From NCBI GenBank assembly GCA_016125275.1, contig WGMB01000005.1:5001-69000 (forward strand): 64,000 nucleotides of DNA. The letters are read 5' to 3'. The notes under the pieces were generated by a model. It was not told the DNA's origin, searched no databases, and was given only the letters and a program-made list of their open reading frames with translations. The translations under genes and the position numbers were made by a program. Below are positions 52,762 through 62,406 of this stretch, piece by piece (the stretch's first letter is position 1; every line of letters starts with the position of its first letter). The DNA comes from Acidobacteriota bacterium. GTDB taxonomy: Bacteria; Acidobacteriota; Terriglobia; Bryobacterales; UBA6623.

Positions 52762-55700
52762 GCGCCGCCTGACGGCTCTGGGCGTCGGGGCTTTGGGTGG
52801 CGCGCTGGCCCTGTCTGGCGCGCTCCCGGACCGGGCCCGCTTCGTCCGCCTCGGCGACTGGCTCGAGAGCGCCCTGTTCGAGCAGGTCGAGACGCCCGGC
52901 GGCCCGGTGAGCGCCCGCCGCCCGACCCCGCAGACGCGGGCCGCGCTGACCGAGAGGATCGCCTCCCAGCCCGACGAGGCCCAGCTCTACGCCCTGCGCG
53001 CCCTGGAGGACGAGCGGGCGCTGGACTTCACCGCGGCCGAACGCGACTGGCGCGAGCACGCCGCCCGTGCGGCGGACCCGGCGGCGGGTCAACTGGCTTT
53101 GGCGGACTTCTTCGCGCGACGCAACCGGGCCGCCGACGAAGCCGCAGCGCTGCTGGAAGTCGGCCGCGCCCCGGCGCCGCCCGAAGAGCGTTTCGTGGAG
53201 CCCTCCCAACAGCGATCCTGGCAGGCCTTCGAGCGGATTCAGGAGACCATCGACGCGCACCTGCTGGGCGACGAGCTGCGGGCCGAAGCCTACCGCGCTT
53301 GGCTGGGCCGCTATCCCGCCGAGCAGGAGGTCTATCGCCGCTACCTCTCGTTTCTGATCCAAGCCGAACGGCTGCCCGCCGCCGAGGACCTGCTGGCCGA
53401 CTACGCCGCGCAGTTCCCCGACGATCCGGGCTTCGTGCTCGCCGGACGGGCCCGGGCGGCGGTGGCCGCCGGCGGAGACGCCGCCGGCCTGACGCTCTAC
53501 GAGCAAGCCTTCCAGCCCGACTGGCCCGAGAGCCTGCTGGGCGAGTACTTCGGCCTGCTCCAAAAGGCCGAGAGGCTGCGCGCCCGGCTCGACGAGGCCC
53601 GCGCGGCGCTCGCCGCCGACCCTGACAGCCTGGCCCAGGCCGCCTGGATCTACCACTACCGCCGGCGCGCCGGCGACCCGGCCGCCGCCTTGCAGGCGCT
53701 CAGCGACTATTCGGCGAGCAAGCAGGCCCGGTCCGCTGCCTGGACCGCTCGTGAGCTGGCCGTGGTCGCCGAGCTCTACCGCCGCGCCGAGGCCCACGAG
53801 GACGCCGCCCGCTGTTATTACGCTCTCTACAGCCTGCCGGGCTCCGACGCGACGGCCCGCGAGACCGCTTTGGCCGGCCTGATCGACGAGCTGTTGACGG
53901 CGGCGGAGGCTCCCATCGCCCTCGGCGCCCGCAACCTGTCGATCTACCAGGACATCGCTCGGGCCGACACCGGGCCGGGAGCGCTGAACGGCATCCTCTC
54001 ACTGCTGCTCAACGATCAGGGGCTGGACTGGCGCTTCGACAACCTCGACCGGCTCGGCCAATCCTACTTCCGGCGGTCGGCGGCGGTGAAGCTGTTGGCG
54101 CGGCTGGACGCCGAGTTTCCCGGCTCCACCCGCCGAGCGGCGCTGCGGGCGCGCGCCATCGAGGCGCTGGCGTTGTACGGCGACGATGAGGCGATCCTGA
54201 GCGAGGGGCGGCGTTTTCTCGACGCCTTTGCGACGGCTCCGGAGCGCGTCGACGTCTCGCTGCGCATGGCCGAGGCCTACGCCCGGCAGGAGCGCGTCGA
54301 GGACGAGCTCGCCGTCTACGAGCGCTTGCTGGGCGAGTTGGCCGCGCGGGCCGACGGCGCGCCCCTGGGCCCGGGCGCCGTGGAGCCGCTGAGCTACAGC
54401 CCGGGGCCGCGCCCTCCGCTGCGCTCGCCCGAATACGCCCGAACGCTCGACCGCGCCGTCTCCCGGCTCACCTCTCTGGGCCGGCTCTCCGACGCTCTCG
54501 CTTTGTATGCGCGGGAGATCGCGCGCAATCCAGACGACCCCGGCTTGTACGAACGGCTGGCCGGCTTCCTGGCCGCCAACGGCTTGGCCGCCCGCGTGGA
54601 GGCCGTCTACAAGCAGGCCATGGAGCAGTTCCAAGACCGCTCCTGGGAGCACAAGCTGGGGCGCTTCTACCTGCGGGCGCAGAAGCGCGCCGAGCTGGAG
54701 GCTCTGACGCGCCAGGCGGCCGACTCCTTCAGCGGCCAGGAGCTCGAAGAGTACTTCCAGACGGTCAACCCCGGGGCCCTGGACGCGCAGCTCTTCCTTC
54801 AGCTCAACCGCTACGCCCACGAGCGCTTTCCGCACAACCTCTCCTTCGTGCGCAACCTGCTCAGCGCCTATCGCAACCCGGCCACGCGCGACGAAGCGGC
54901 CTGGGCGGAGCTGTTACGGCGGAGCTGGTTCTGGGCCGACGACCTGCGATCGCAGTTCTTCGGCCATCTCGTGCGCACCGGACGCCTGGAGCAAGAGCTG
55001 GCGGCTCTGCAAGCCTCCTCGGATGCAGCTCGGGCCGGCCGCTGGAGCGCCGTGGCCCGCCAAAATCCGGCCGCGGCGCAGATCGTCGCCGAGGGGCGCG
55101 CTTGGCGGTGCCGCTTCGAGGAAGCCGGCCCCGTCTTCACCGCCTTGGCGACGGAGAGCCCGGTGGACGAACCCTTCGCCGGCCGGGCGATCGACCTGGA
55201 GCGCTCTCTCGCGGCCTACGACCCGATCGCAACCGACCTCGGCGTGGCGCTCAGCGAAGCCCAAGTGAACTTCCGGCCCGCCGATCGCGAGCAGCTCGCC
55301 TTCACCGGCGACATTCTGGCGGACCGCAAGCTCTACGACCGCGCCAAGCCCTACTGGGACCGCATGGCCGCGACCGAGCCCGGCAAGCCCGAGAGCTGGC
55401 TCGACGCCGCCACGGTCTTCTGGGACTACTATCTCTTCGACGACGCCTTGCGGCTGCTCGACCAGGGCCGCAAACGGCTCGACGACCCGGCGCTGTTCTC
55501 CTACGAGGCCGGTGCGATCGCCGAAGGCCGCAAGGATCGCAACGGCGCTGTGGCGGAATACCTCAAGGGCGCCCTCAGCGGAGCCCCCGCCTCGCGCACG
55601 CGGTTGGCGACGCTTTCGCGGCGCGCCGGCTACGCCGAGCCGATCGAGCAGGCCTCCGCACGGCTGACGGCGTCGGCGAATCCCTCGCTGGAAGCGGTCC

Positions 55701-58700
55701 GGCTGCGGCTGGCCGTGCTCGACGCCCAGAAGAAGAGCGCCGAGGTCGAGACCCTGCTGCAGCGGCTGGCCGCTGACGCCGGCTCCTACTCGCTGCTCGA
55801 CGAGATCGAGCTCGAAGCCTCCAACCGAAGCCTCCCCCAGGTGCAGGCGGCGGCGCTCGAGCGCCGCATCGAGCTCACCCGCGACCCTGTGGACAAGCTG
55901 CGGCGGCGGCTGCAACTGGTGCGGCTGCAGGAGTCTCTCCACAACCCCGCCGCCGCCGAGGCCGTCAGCGCGGCCGTTTACGCCGACAGCCCGCGCATCC
56001 TCGGCGTGGTGCGGGCGCGGACGGACTTTCTGTGGCGGCACGACCGCAAGCCGCAGGCCATCGCCACGCTGGTGGAGGCCGCCGGACAGGCCTACCCGGC
56101 CCTGGCCGCCAAGCTGCGCTTCGAGGCCGCCGAAAAGTCCATCGAAGCCGAGCGCCACGAGCAGGCTCGGGAGCTGCTCAGCGGGCTGCTCGACGACGCT
56201 CCCTTCGACGCCCGCTATCTCTCCGCCTTGGCCGACAGCTACGCCCGGGAAGGTCGCAACGAAGCCCTGCGGGACCTCTACCAGCAGAAGATCCAGGCGC
56301 TCGACGCGGCCCCGCTCAGCGCCGAGGACAAGCGTTCGGCGCTGGCGCTGCTGCGGCGCGGGCTCATTCCGGCGCTGGAACGGCTGGGAGACCACGCCGG
56401 CGCGGTGGATCAGTACATCGAGCTGGTCAACCGCTTCCCCGACGACGCCGGCCTGGTGGAAGAAGCCGGCCTCTACGCCCTGCGCCACGGCCAACGCGAG
56501 CGGCTGGAGCAGGCCTACATGAAGACTACCGAGGCCTCGCCGCGGGACGTGCGCTACCACCGCGTGCTGGCTCGCCTGCGGCTGCTGTTCGAGAACCTGC
56601 CGGGGGCCCTGGAGGCCTACGAGAAGGCCTTGGCCGTGCGGCCGGAGAGCGTGGAGCTGCAGACGGCCCGCGCCGGCCTGCTGGAGCGGCTGCTTCGCTT
56701 TGAAGACGCCCGCGAGGTCTACCGCAAGCTCTATGAGCTCAGCTACCAGGACCCGCGCTGGATCGAAAAGGTCGGTGAGATCGACGCTCGCTTGGGCGAG
56801 GACGCCGCGGCCGTCGAAGCGGTCCGCCGGGCGCGCATCGAGGGCCGTCCCGCCCGCCCGGAGAACTTCTTCGGCGCGGCGGAGACCTTGGAGGGTTGGG
56901 GCTTGGTCGAGCCCGCCTTGGATTTGGCGGAGGAGGGCTTGCAGTTGGCCGGCGGCCGGCTCTACGGCGACTTCTCGAGCGGCGCCCGGCTCTATGCTCG
57001 CCTCTCCACCCGTCTGCGGCGCCAGGATATCGGCTGGGTGCGGCTGCGGGCCGCCTTCCCGCCCGATCGTGACGACTACTTCTTCTACCAGTGGCAGGAA
57101 CCCGTGCGGGCGATCCTGCAGACGGCCGAGGAGCGCTTCACGCCCGAGGAGAAAGTTGAGCTGGGCGGCCTGCTCGACCGCTGGAAGGCGCAGGCCTCGC
57201 CGGCGGAGCTCGACGCGGCGCTGCTGCCCGCGCTGGCGTCCAGCCAGTTCGCCGGGGTCGAGGTCCGCTGGCGCCGCGAGCGGCTGCTGGCGCAGCCCGC
57301 CGGACCCCAGTCGCAGGAGGACCGCCGCCGGCTGATCGAGCTCGAGACGCGGCGCCTGCGCCACCTGGAGCTCGGGCGTCTGCTGGAGCTGGTGTGGCAG
57401 GCGCACCCGGCCCGCAACCAGGAGCGGCAGATCCTCGACGAGGCCGCCGCGGCCTACCGCGCCGGCGGCGACGTGGCGGCCGAGCTGCGCGTGCTGGAGC
57501 TGCAGCAGGGCCAGGGCCGCTGGGCCGAACGCTACCTGGAGCTGCTGTTGCAGCGCGCGCCCCAAAGGCTCGCGGAGCTGGCGGCCTCCTCGCAGGAGGA
57601 CGTGGCGCGCCGCGCCGCCGACTACGCCGTGTTGCGCGGCGCCGCTGAGCTGGCCCGGCGAGCCGTGGAGGCCTACGGCCGTCGCCGTCCGCCCGTCTGG
57701 ACGCCGGCCTACACCGGACTCGTCGGACTGTTCCACGCCGCGCCGGCTCCGGCCTTCGGGCAGGCCTTTGTGAAGGCCTTGGGCGACGCCCCCATCGGCG
57801 AACGGCTGGGTCAGCCCGTCGATCGTGCGCAGCAGCTCGCCGGAGACCGCTGGTTCGAGTACGGCGCCGACTACGGCGAGTACCTCGGCGCAATCGGATC
57901 GGCGGGAGCCGAAGACTACCTCTACGCCGGCGTGGAGGCCGCCCCCGGCCGGGCGGAGGCCTACGCCGCGGTGGCTGAGGCCTACCGCGAGGGCGGCAAT
58001 CTGCCGGCGGCCGAGCGCGAGTACCAGCACGCCCTCGAGCTGGCCCCGCGCGATCCGACCACGCACCTGCGGTTGGCCGAGATCGCCTGGGAATCGAACC
58101 GCCGCGACGACGCGATCGGCTTCTGGCGGACGGCCCTGGCCCGCTACGCCGAACAGGCCGAGCGATACCGCTTCGACCCGGGTTTCTGGCAAGAGGTTCC
58201 CGCGCTGCTGGGGCGCGTAGCCGATCCGGCCCTGGCGGGCGCGCTGCGGGAGCCGGCGGATGAGCTGATTACGACCTTCGTGCGGCGCGGCGGCGCCTAC
58301 CGCCTGGGCGAGTTCCTACGGCCCTGGCTCAGCCGCGCCGCCGATCCCCAGGCGGCGTGGAACAAGCTGTTGGCCCTGGCGCCGCAGGCGGGCAACCCGG
58401 TGGAGCTCCTCACCGCGCTGGCGGACCTGGAGTGGGTCGAGCCGGAGCGCCGCCGGGCGGCGGCCGATGCGGCGCTGCGCGGGGCCGAGGCCGAGCTGAA
58501 CCAGGCCTCCCCGAACATGCGCTGGCTCAGGCTCGAGGCCGTGCAGAGGGCTCTGACCACCCTGGTGCTCCTCGACCTGGACGCCGGTCGTGCGGCCGAC
58601 GCCTGGGCGCGCATCCAGGCCAGCGACGAAGAGGTCCGCGCGGGCTTCACCCAGGCCCAGGCCGCCTTCGTCCTCGAAGCCGGCGCGCTCAGCGGGCATA

Positions 58701-59860
58701 CTCCCGAGGCTCTGGCGGCGGTCTTCCCGCCGGAGGACTCGCCGAACTACTACGGGCCGGCCTACGGCAGCGATCCGCTGGCCGAAGCCGTGGCGCAACT
58801 TCGCGCCGAGGAGGAGCCCGAGGCCGCCGACGCTCTGCTCGAGCTGCGCTACCAGCGCCAGATCGAGCGTCGCGACCTGGGGCCCGCGCCCCTTTTGGGC
58901 CTGGCCGAGCTGCGCCTGCAACAAGGCCGCGCCGACGAGGCCGCGGCCCTCATCGACCGTTTGCTGCTCAACGCCGACGACCCCTTTGCACAGCATCTGG
59001 CCGCCGGCGAGTTGCTGCTCCGGTACGGCGCCTACGCGCGGGCCGCCACGCTGCTCGACGCGCGGGTGCGCGCCGCCCCCTGGGAAGGCGAAGCGCGTCT
59101 GCGGCTGGCCCAGGCGCAAGCCGGCGCCGGCCGTCGGGATGAAGCCGTCGCGGGTCTGCAAGCGCTGGCGCGGAGCCCCACCATCGCCTACGGCGTGCGG
59201 GCCGAAGGCGCTCTGGCGCTGCGCGAGCTGGGCGCCCCGGCGGCGTGGCTGGATTCCGCCGAGCTCGACCGGCTGGCCACGGGAGCCGGCCCGGCGGACG
59301 GGCCCTACTACTATCCCGCTCGCCTCGACGCCGCCCGCCAGGCCGCCGGCGCCGAGAAAGCCGGGCTGCTGGCTTCGGCGCTGGCTGCGCGGCCCATGCA
59401 GGAGTCCCCGGAGTTGCGTCTGGAGTACTTCCAGGCCGCCGCCGACGCCGGCGAGCCGGAACAGGCCCTCAGCGCGCTGCGGCCGCTGTTCGACCAAGCC
59501 GGGCTGGGCTACGCGCTCGACCAAGTCGACTCGGTCTTCGCCGAGGAGACCTATGAGCGCAGCGCCGACCCCTGGGTCGCCGAGCGCTTCCTCTACGGCC
59601 AAGGCCTGACCACCGAGCGCCGGGCCGAGGTCGCGGGGCGCGCGGCGGACCTGCTGCAAGGCCTCGGACGGCTGGAGGGCGCCGAGATGCTGTACGACCT
59701 CGCGCTACAGCTCGACGGCTCCCCGGAGGTTGGGGCGAAGCTCGAGGCCGTGCGCGGCGAGCGGCAGGCTCGCGCTCGGCGGGCCGCTCGGCGGCCGGTG
59801 ATCCAGGACGGACTGGAGCAGCCTCACCCCGTCCACCCGCGCGAAGGAGGTTCGCGATGA
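52745..59860 (+). CDS. Giant exported tetratricopeptide repeat protein (2371 residues)
   Basis: The largest gene of the window. A TTG start with a very strong ribosome site is followed by a leader (RRLTALGVGALGGALALSGA), so it is exported. The whole mature chain is helical and built from TPR-like repeats, clearest near RAEAYAAVAEAYREGGNLPAAEREYQHALELAPRD, FENLPGALEAYEKALAVRPES and AFLQALARDP-like units. No enzyme domain or membrane helix is visible past the leader. Such scaffolds organise envelope or polysaccharide machinery (compare BcsC/AlgK), but this is far larger. It overlaps the VIT/VWA gene by 17 nt and the next gene by 4. Confidence 0.85.
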   Translation: MPSSPKRRLTALGVGALGGALALSGALPDRARFVRLGDWLESALFEQVETPGGPVSARRPTPQTRAALTERIASQPDEAQLYALRALEDERALDFTAAERDWREHAARAADPAAGQLALADFFARRNRAADEAAALLEVGRAPAPPEERFVEPSQQRSWQAFERIQETIDAHLLGDELRAEAYRAWLGRYPAEQEVYRRYLSFLIQAERLPAAEDLLADYAAQFPDDPGFVLAGRARAAVAAGGDAAGLTLYEQAFQPDWPESLLGEYFGLLQKAERLRARLDEARAALAADPDSLAQAAWIYHYRRRAGDPAAALQALSDYSASKQARSAAWTARELAVVAELYRRAEAHEDAARCYYALYSLPGSDATARETALAGLIDELLTAAEAPIALGARNLSIYQDIARADTGPGALNGILSLLLNDQGLDWRFDNLDRLGQSYFRRSAAVKLLARLDAEFPGSTRRAALRARAIEALALYGDDEAILSEGRRFLDAFATAPERVDVSLRMAEAYARQERVEDELAVYERLLGELAARADGAPLGPGAVEPLSYSPGPRPPLRSPEYARTLDRAVSRLTSLGRLSDALALYAREIARNPDDPGLYERLAGFLAANGLAARVEAVYKQAMEQFQDRSWEHKLGRFYLRAQKRAELEALTRQAADSFSGQELEEYFQTVNPGALDAQLFLQLNRYAHERFPHNLSFVRNLLSAYRNPATRDEAAWAELLRRSWFWADDLRSQFFGHLVRTGRLEQELAALQASSDAARAGRWSAVARQNPAAAQIVAEGRAWRCRFEEAGPVFTALATESPVDEPFAGRAIDLERSLAAYDPIATDLGVALSEAQVNFRPADREQLAFTGDILADRKLYDRAKPYWDRMAATEPGKPESWLDAATVFWDYYLFDDALRLLDQGRKRLDDPALFSYEAGAIAEGRKDRNGAVAEYLKGALSGAPASRTRLATLSRRAGYAEPIEQASARLTASANPSLEAVRLRLAVLDAQKKSAEVETLLQRLAADAGSYSLLDEIELEASNRSLPQVQAAALERRIELTRDPVDKLRRRLQLVRLQESLHNPAAAEAVSAAVYADSPRILGVVRARTDFLWRHDRKPQAIATLVEAAGQAYPALAAKLRFEAAEKSIEAERHEQARELLSGLLDDAPFDARYLSALADSYAREGRNEALRDLYQQKIQALDAAPLSAEDKRSALALLRRGLIPALERLGDHAGAVDQYIELVNRFPDDAGLVEEAGLYALRHGQRERLEQAYMKTTEASPRDVRYHRVLARLRLLFENLPGALEAYEKALAVRPESVELQTARAGLLERLLRFEDAREVYRKLYELSYQDPRWIEKVGEIDARLGEDAAAVEAVRRARIEGRPARPENFFGAAETLEGWGLVEPALDLAEEGLQLAGGRLYGDFSSGARLYARLSTRLRRQDIGWVRLRAAFPPDRDDYFFYQWQEPVRAILQTAEERFTPEEKVELGGLLDRWKAQASPAELDAALLPALASSQFAGVEVRWRRERLLAQPAGPQSQEDRRRLIELETRRLRHLELGRLLELVWQAHPARNQERQILDEAAAAYRAGGDVAAELRVLELQQGQGRWAERYLELLLQRAPQRLAELAASSQEDVARRAADYAVLRGAAELARRAVEAYGRRRPPVWTPAYTGLVGLFHAAPAPAFGQAFVKALGDAPIGERLGQPVDRAQQLAGDRWFEYGADYGEYLGAIGSAGAEDYLYAGVEAAPGRAEAYAAVAEAYREGGNLPAAEREYQHALELAPRDPTTHLRLAEIAWESNRRDDAIGFWRTALARYAEQAERYRFDPGFWQEVPALLGRVADPALAGALREPADELITTFVRRGGAYRLGEFLRPWLSRAADPQAAWNKLLALAPQAGNPVELLTALADLEWVEPERRRAAADAALRGAEAELNQASPNMRWLRLEAVQRALTTLVLLDLDAGRAADAWARIQASDEEVRAGFTQAQAAFVLEAGALSGHTPEALAAVFPPEDSPNYYGPAYGSDPLAEAVAQLRAEEEPEAADALLELRYQRQIERRDLGPAPLLGLAELRLQQGRADEAAALIDRLLLNADDPFAQHLAAGELLLRYGAYARAATLLDARVRAAPWEGEARLRLAQAQAGAGRRDEAVAGLQALARSPTIAYGVRAEGALALRELGAPAAWLDSAELDRLATGAGPADGPYYYPARLDAARQAAGAEKAGLLASALAARPMQESPELRLEYFQAAADAGEPEQALSALRPLFDQAGLGYALDQVDSVFAEETYERSADPWVAERFLYGQGLTTERRAEVAGRAADLLQGLGRLEGAEMLYDLALQLDGSPEVGAKLEAVRGERQARARRAARRPVIQDGLEQPHPVHPREGGSR

Positions 59861-61548
59861 AGGCTCGACGTTGGCGAAAGCCGGTTTGGGCGGCCGTCGC
59901 CGTTGCGCTGGCCTTCGCGGTCAGCGCCTGGGTGCAGACGACCACGCCCCGGCTGACGGCGCTGATGCCGGCCGGAGCGCTGTTGACGCTCGAAGCGCGC
60001 GACTTCGCAACCCTGCTGGCTGACTGGAACGGCTCGCCCGAGAAGGCCGCTTGGCTGGCGAGCGACAACTATCAGGTCTTCTCGCGCTCCAAACTCTTCG
60101 TGCGGCTGCGGGAGGCGCAGGACGAGCTGACGGCGGCCGCCGGGTTGCCGGCTCTCGACACCGCTCAGCTGCTCCGTTCGGTGGCGGGCGGCCGGTCGGC
60201 GCTGGCGCTCTACGACGTCGGCGACCTGCGGTTCCTCTACATCACCGAGCTGCCGCAGGCGCGGGCCGTCGAGAACGCCCTTTGGCAGGCGCGCGCCAGC
60301 TTCGAGCCGCGCAACGCGGGCGGCCAAGCCTTCTATGTCCGCCGCAGCGACGAGACCGGCCGCGAGGCGGCTTTTGCCGTGGCCGGCGAACGCCTGCTGC
60401 TGGCAACTTCGGCGGATCTGATGGCCGGCGCCCTCGAGCGGTTGGCCGGCGGGGCGGGGGAGACCGTTGCCCAGGAAGCCTGGTACGCCGACTCCGCCGC
60501 CGCGGCGACGGCCGAAGGCGAGGTGCGCTTGACCTATGACCTGCGCACGCTCACCCGCACGTCGCACTTCCGCTCCTACTGGTTGCCGCAGAACATCACC
60601 GAGCTGGCGGCGTTCCGGGCCGGCGTGGCGGACCTCGAGCGCTCCGCCGACGGCATCCGCGAGCGCCGCGTCCTGCTACGTCAGCAAGCCGGCGACGCGC
60701 CGCCGGAGACCCAGCCCGCCGGACGCCTGCTACGGCTGGCCTCGCCCGAGGCCGGCTTCGCACGAGCCTGGGCGCGCCCGGACGTCGCCGAGACCGTGCA
60801 GCTCCTGCGCGACAAGCTGCTCGCGCCCAACCGAGACCCCTACGCCCGCTACTCCGGCGCGCCGTCGATTCCCGGCGGCGACTCCCAGACCGGCTCCGAG
60901 GGCGATCTGGAAACGCGCATCGATCAGCCGCCGCCGCCGGTCGAGCGGGCCGAGTTCGGCGAGCAGGTCTTGCGCGAGCTGCTGACGCCGCGCAACCTGC
61001 AAGGGGCCCTGCTCACGCATCGCGGCAGCGAAGCCGCTCCCTGGCCGGGGCATGAGGTCGGCTTGGCACTGGAGGCGCAGACGCCCTGGCCGGTCGGCGA
61101 GACGCTGGCGGCGCTGACGAGCTCGGCCGCCGGACTGTGGACCGTCTCCGGCGTCGGCGCCGGCTGGGCGCAAGACGGCCCTCTCTATCAGCTCAACGGT
61201 CTCAAACCGCTGTTCGCCGCCTTCGACGGGACGCTGCTGCTGCTCAGCGACGACCGCGCCGTGCTCGAGTCGATGCTGGCGCGCCGGGCCCAACCGGTCC
61301 CGAGCTCCCAGGCCGCCGTCATCGCCGAATGGCGGCGGGCCGGCTTCGAGGACGCCTTCGAGGCCCTGTTCTCACGGCTGGAGCACCAGTCCTCGGGAGG
61401 CTTTGGCGGTCCCGGCCGTGAACCGTTCCTGTTCTCGGAGAACATCGCCAGCCTGAGCCGCGCGCTTGGCCGCGTGGGCTCGGTGCGAGTGGAGCGGACC
61501 GAGGGCGCGGACCGGCGCGACGAGAGCGTCTACTACGCATTCGATTGA
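59857..61548 (+). CDS. Exported DUF3352-like protein
   Basis: A 563-residue protein with an N-terminal anchor or signal (VWAAVAVALAFAVSAWV). The mature start LMPAGALLTLEARDFATLLADW resembles DUF3352-type proteins, which have a repeated alpha/beta unit; a second unit seems to begin near RRLLRLASPEAGF. I see no catalytic motif. GGAGG lies 7 nt before the ATG and the start overlaps the TPR gene stop (ATGA). The stop overlaps the transpeptidase start (TTGA). The family link is tentative. Confidence 0.72.
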   Translation: MKARRWRKPVWAAVAVALAFAVSAWVQTTTPRLTALMPAGALLTLEARDFATLLADWNGSPEKAAWLASDNYQVFSRSKLFVRLREAQDELTAAAGLPALDTAQLLRSVAGGRSALALYDVGDLRFLYITELPQARAVENALWQARASFEPRNAGGQAFYVRRSDETGREAAFAVAGERLLLATSADLMAGALERLAGGAGETVAQEAWYADSAAAATAEGEVRLTYDLRTLTRTSHFRSYWLPQNITELAAFRAGVADLERSADGIRERRVLLRQQAGDAPPETQPAGRLLRLASPEAGFARAWARPDVAETVQLLRDKLLAPNRDPYARYSGAPSIPGGDSQTGSEGDLETRIDQPPPPVERAEFGEQVLRELLTPRNLQGALLTHRGSEAAPWPGHEVGLALEAQTPWPVGETLAALTSSAAGLWTVSGVGAGWAQDGPLYQLNGLKPLFAAFDGTLLLLSDDRAVLESMLARRAQPVPSSQAAVIAEWRRAGFEDAFEALFSRLEHQSSGGFGGPGREPFLFSENIASLSRALGRVGSVRVERTEGADRRDESVYYAFD

Positions 61549-62372
61549 GACTGCTCGGACCGGTCTTGGCGACGCTCGGCTTGGCCTGTGGGCTGAGCGG
61601 CCAGTTCCTCGACCCCGTAGCGCGGGCCGTCGAGGCCGGGCTGGACGAGGCGGGAGCGCCCGCCGAGGGACGTCTGTGGCTGCTGACGGCGGCGGACGGT
61701 CGCCGCTGGGCGAGCCATGACGGCGCGGCCGACGCGGCCGTCGCGCCCGGCTCCCTGCTCAAGCCGTTTGCGGCCGTGGCCTGGCTGGAAGCCTACGGTC
61801 GCGAGCCTCCTGTGTTCGACTGTGACGGGGCCGGCTGCTGGCTGCCTTCCGGCCATGGTCGGCTGGGCCTCACCCAGGCGCTGGCGCACTCCTGCAACCG
61901 CTACTTCTCACTGCTGGTCGCCTCGGTCGAGCGCGACCAGGTCGCCGGCGTCGCTCTGCGCTACGGGCTGACGCCCCCGCCGGCCGGTCCCCCGGATGCG
62001 CTGTGGGGCTGGGGGGCGGACTGGCTGGCGCCTTCGGGCGCGCTGCTGCAAGCCTACGCGGAGCTGGCGCGCCGGCGGCAGCCCGCAACCGCCCTGGTGC
62101 TCGAGGGCCTCGCGGAATCCGCTCGCTCCGGTACGGCGGCGGGGGTGGGCGCGGCCCTGCCGGCGCCGGCGCTGGCGAAGACCGGCACCGCCCCCTGCCG
62201 CCACGCCCGGCGCAGCAGCGGCGACGGCCTGGCCGTGGCGCTCTACCCTGCAACTAACCCCAGGTATACTATGCTGTTGCAGACTTGCGGCCGGACCGGT
62301 CGTGAGACGGCCGTGGCGGTCGGCCGCGCCTTGGCAAAGCTGACCGAGCCTCGCGGTTCCGCCCATCGCTGA
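61545..62372 (+). CDS. Minimal penicillin-binding transpeptidase-like protein
   Basis: A 275-residue exported protein with all three active-site motifs of the penicillin-binding fold: S70-L-L-K73 (PGSLLKPFAAVAWL), S116-C-N118 (ALAHSCNRYF) and K212-T-G (LAKTGTAPC). It lacks the dimerisation and glycosyltransferase domains of normal PBPs, and it is about half the size of a class B PBP. A leader is present (LLGPVLATLGLACG). The start is TTG at 61545 overlapping the upstream stop. It might crosslink peptidoglycan or act as a carboxypeptidase or beta-lactam-binding sensor. It closes the six-gene string. Confidence 0.8.
   Translation: MRLLGPVLATLGLACGLSGQFLDPVARAVEAGLDEAGAPAEGRLWLLTAADGRRWASHDGAADAAVAPGSLLKPFAAVAWLEAYGREPPVFDCDGAGCWLPSGHGRLGLTQALAHSCNRYFSLLVASVERDQVAGVALRYGLTPPPAGPPDALWGWGADWLAPSGALLQAYAELARRRQPATALVLEGLAESARSGTAAGVGAALPAPALAKTGTAPCRHARRSSGDGLAVALYPATNPRYTMLLQTCGRTGRETAVAVGRALAKLTEPRGSAHR
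62265..62270 (+). promoter_or_regulatory. Candidate -10 box inside the transpeptidase gene
   Basis: TATACT stands out in otherwise GC-rich coding sequence, 137 bp before the ATG of the downstream lipoprotein. A six-base match 17 bp upstream (TCTACC) is poor. It could give the lipoprotein gene its own promoter. Confidence 0.25.
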
Positions 62373-62406
62373 CCGCCCGTTCGAGAGAATTCCGGAGCCC
62401 TTCCGT

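Noticed and set aside
54914-58192. A 1092-codon open frame on the minus strand inside the giant TPR gene
   Set aside because: It is a shadow of GC-rich coding sequence in the opposite frame; its translation is low-complexity Gly/Arg/Gln/Leu without family motifs, whereas the plus strand has TPR repeats and a strong ribosome site.
52745-59860. Tandem DNA repeats in the giant TPR gene
   Set aside because: The protein repeats are degenerate and I saw no long identical nucleotide units.
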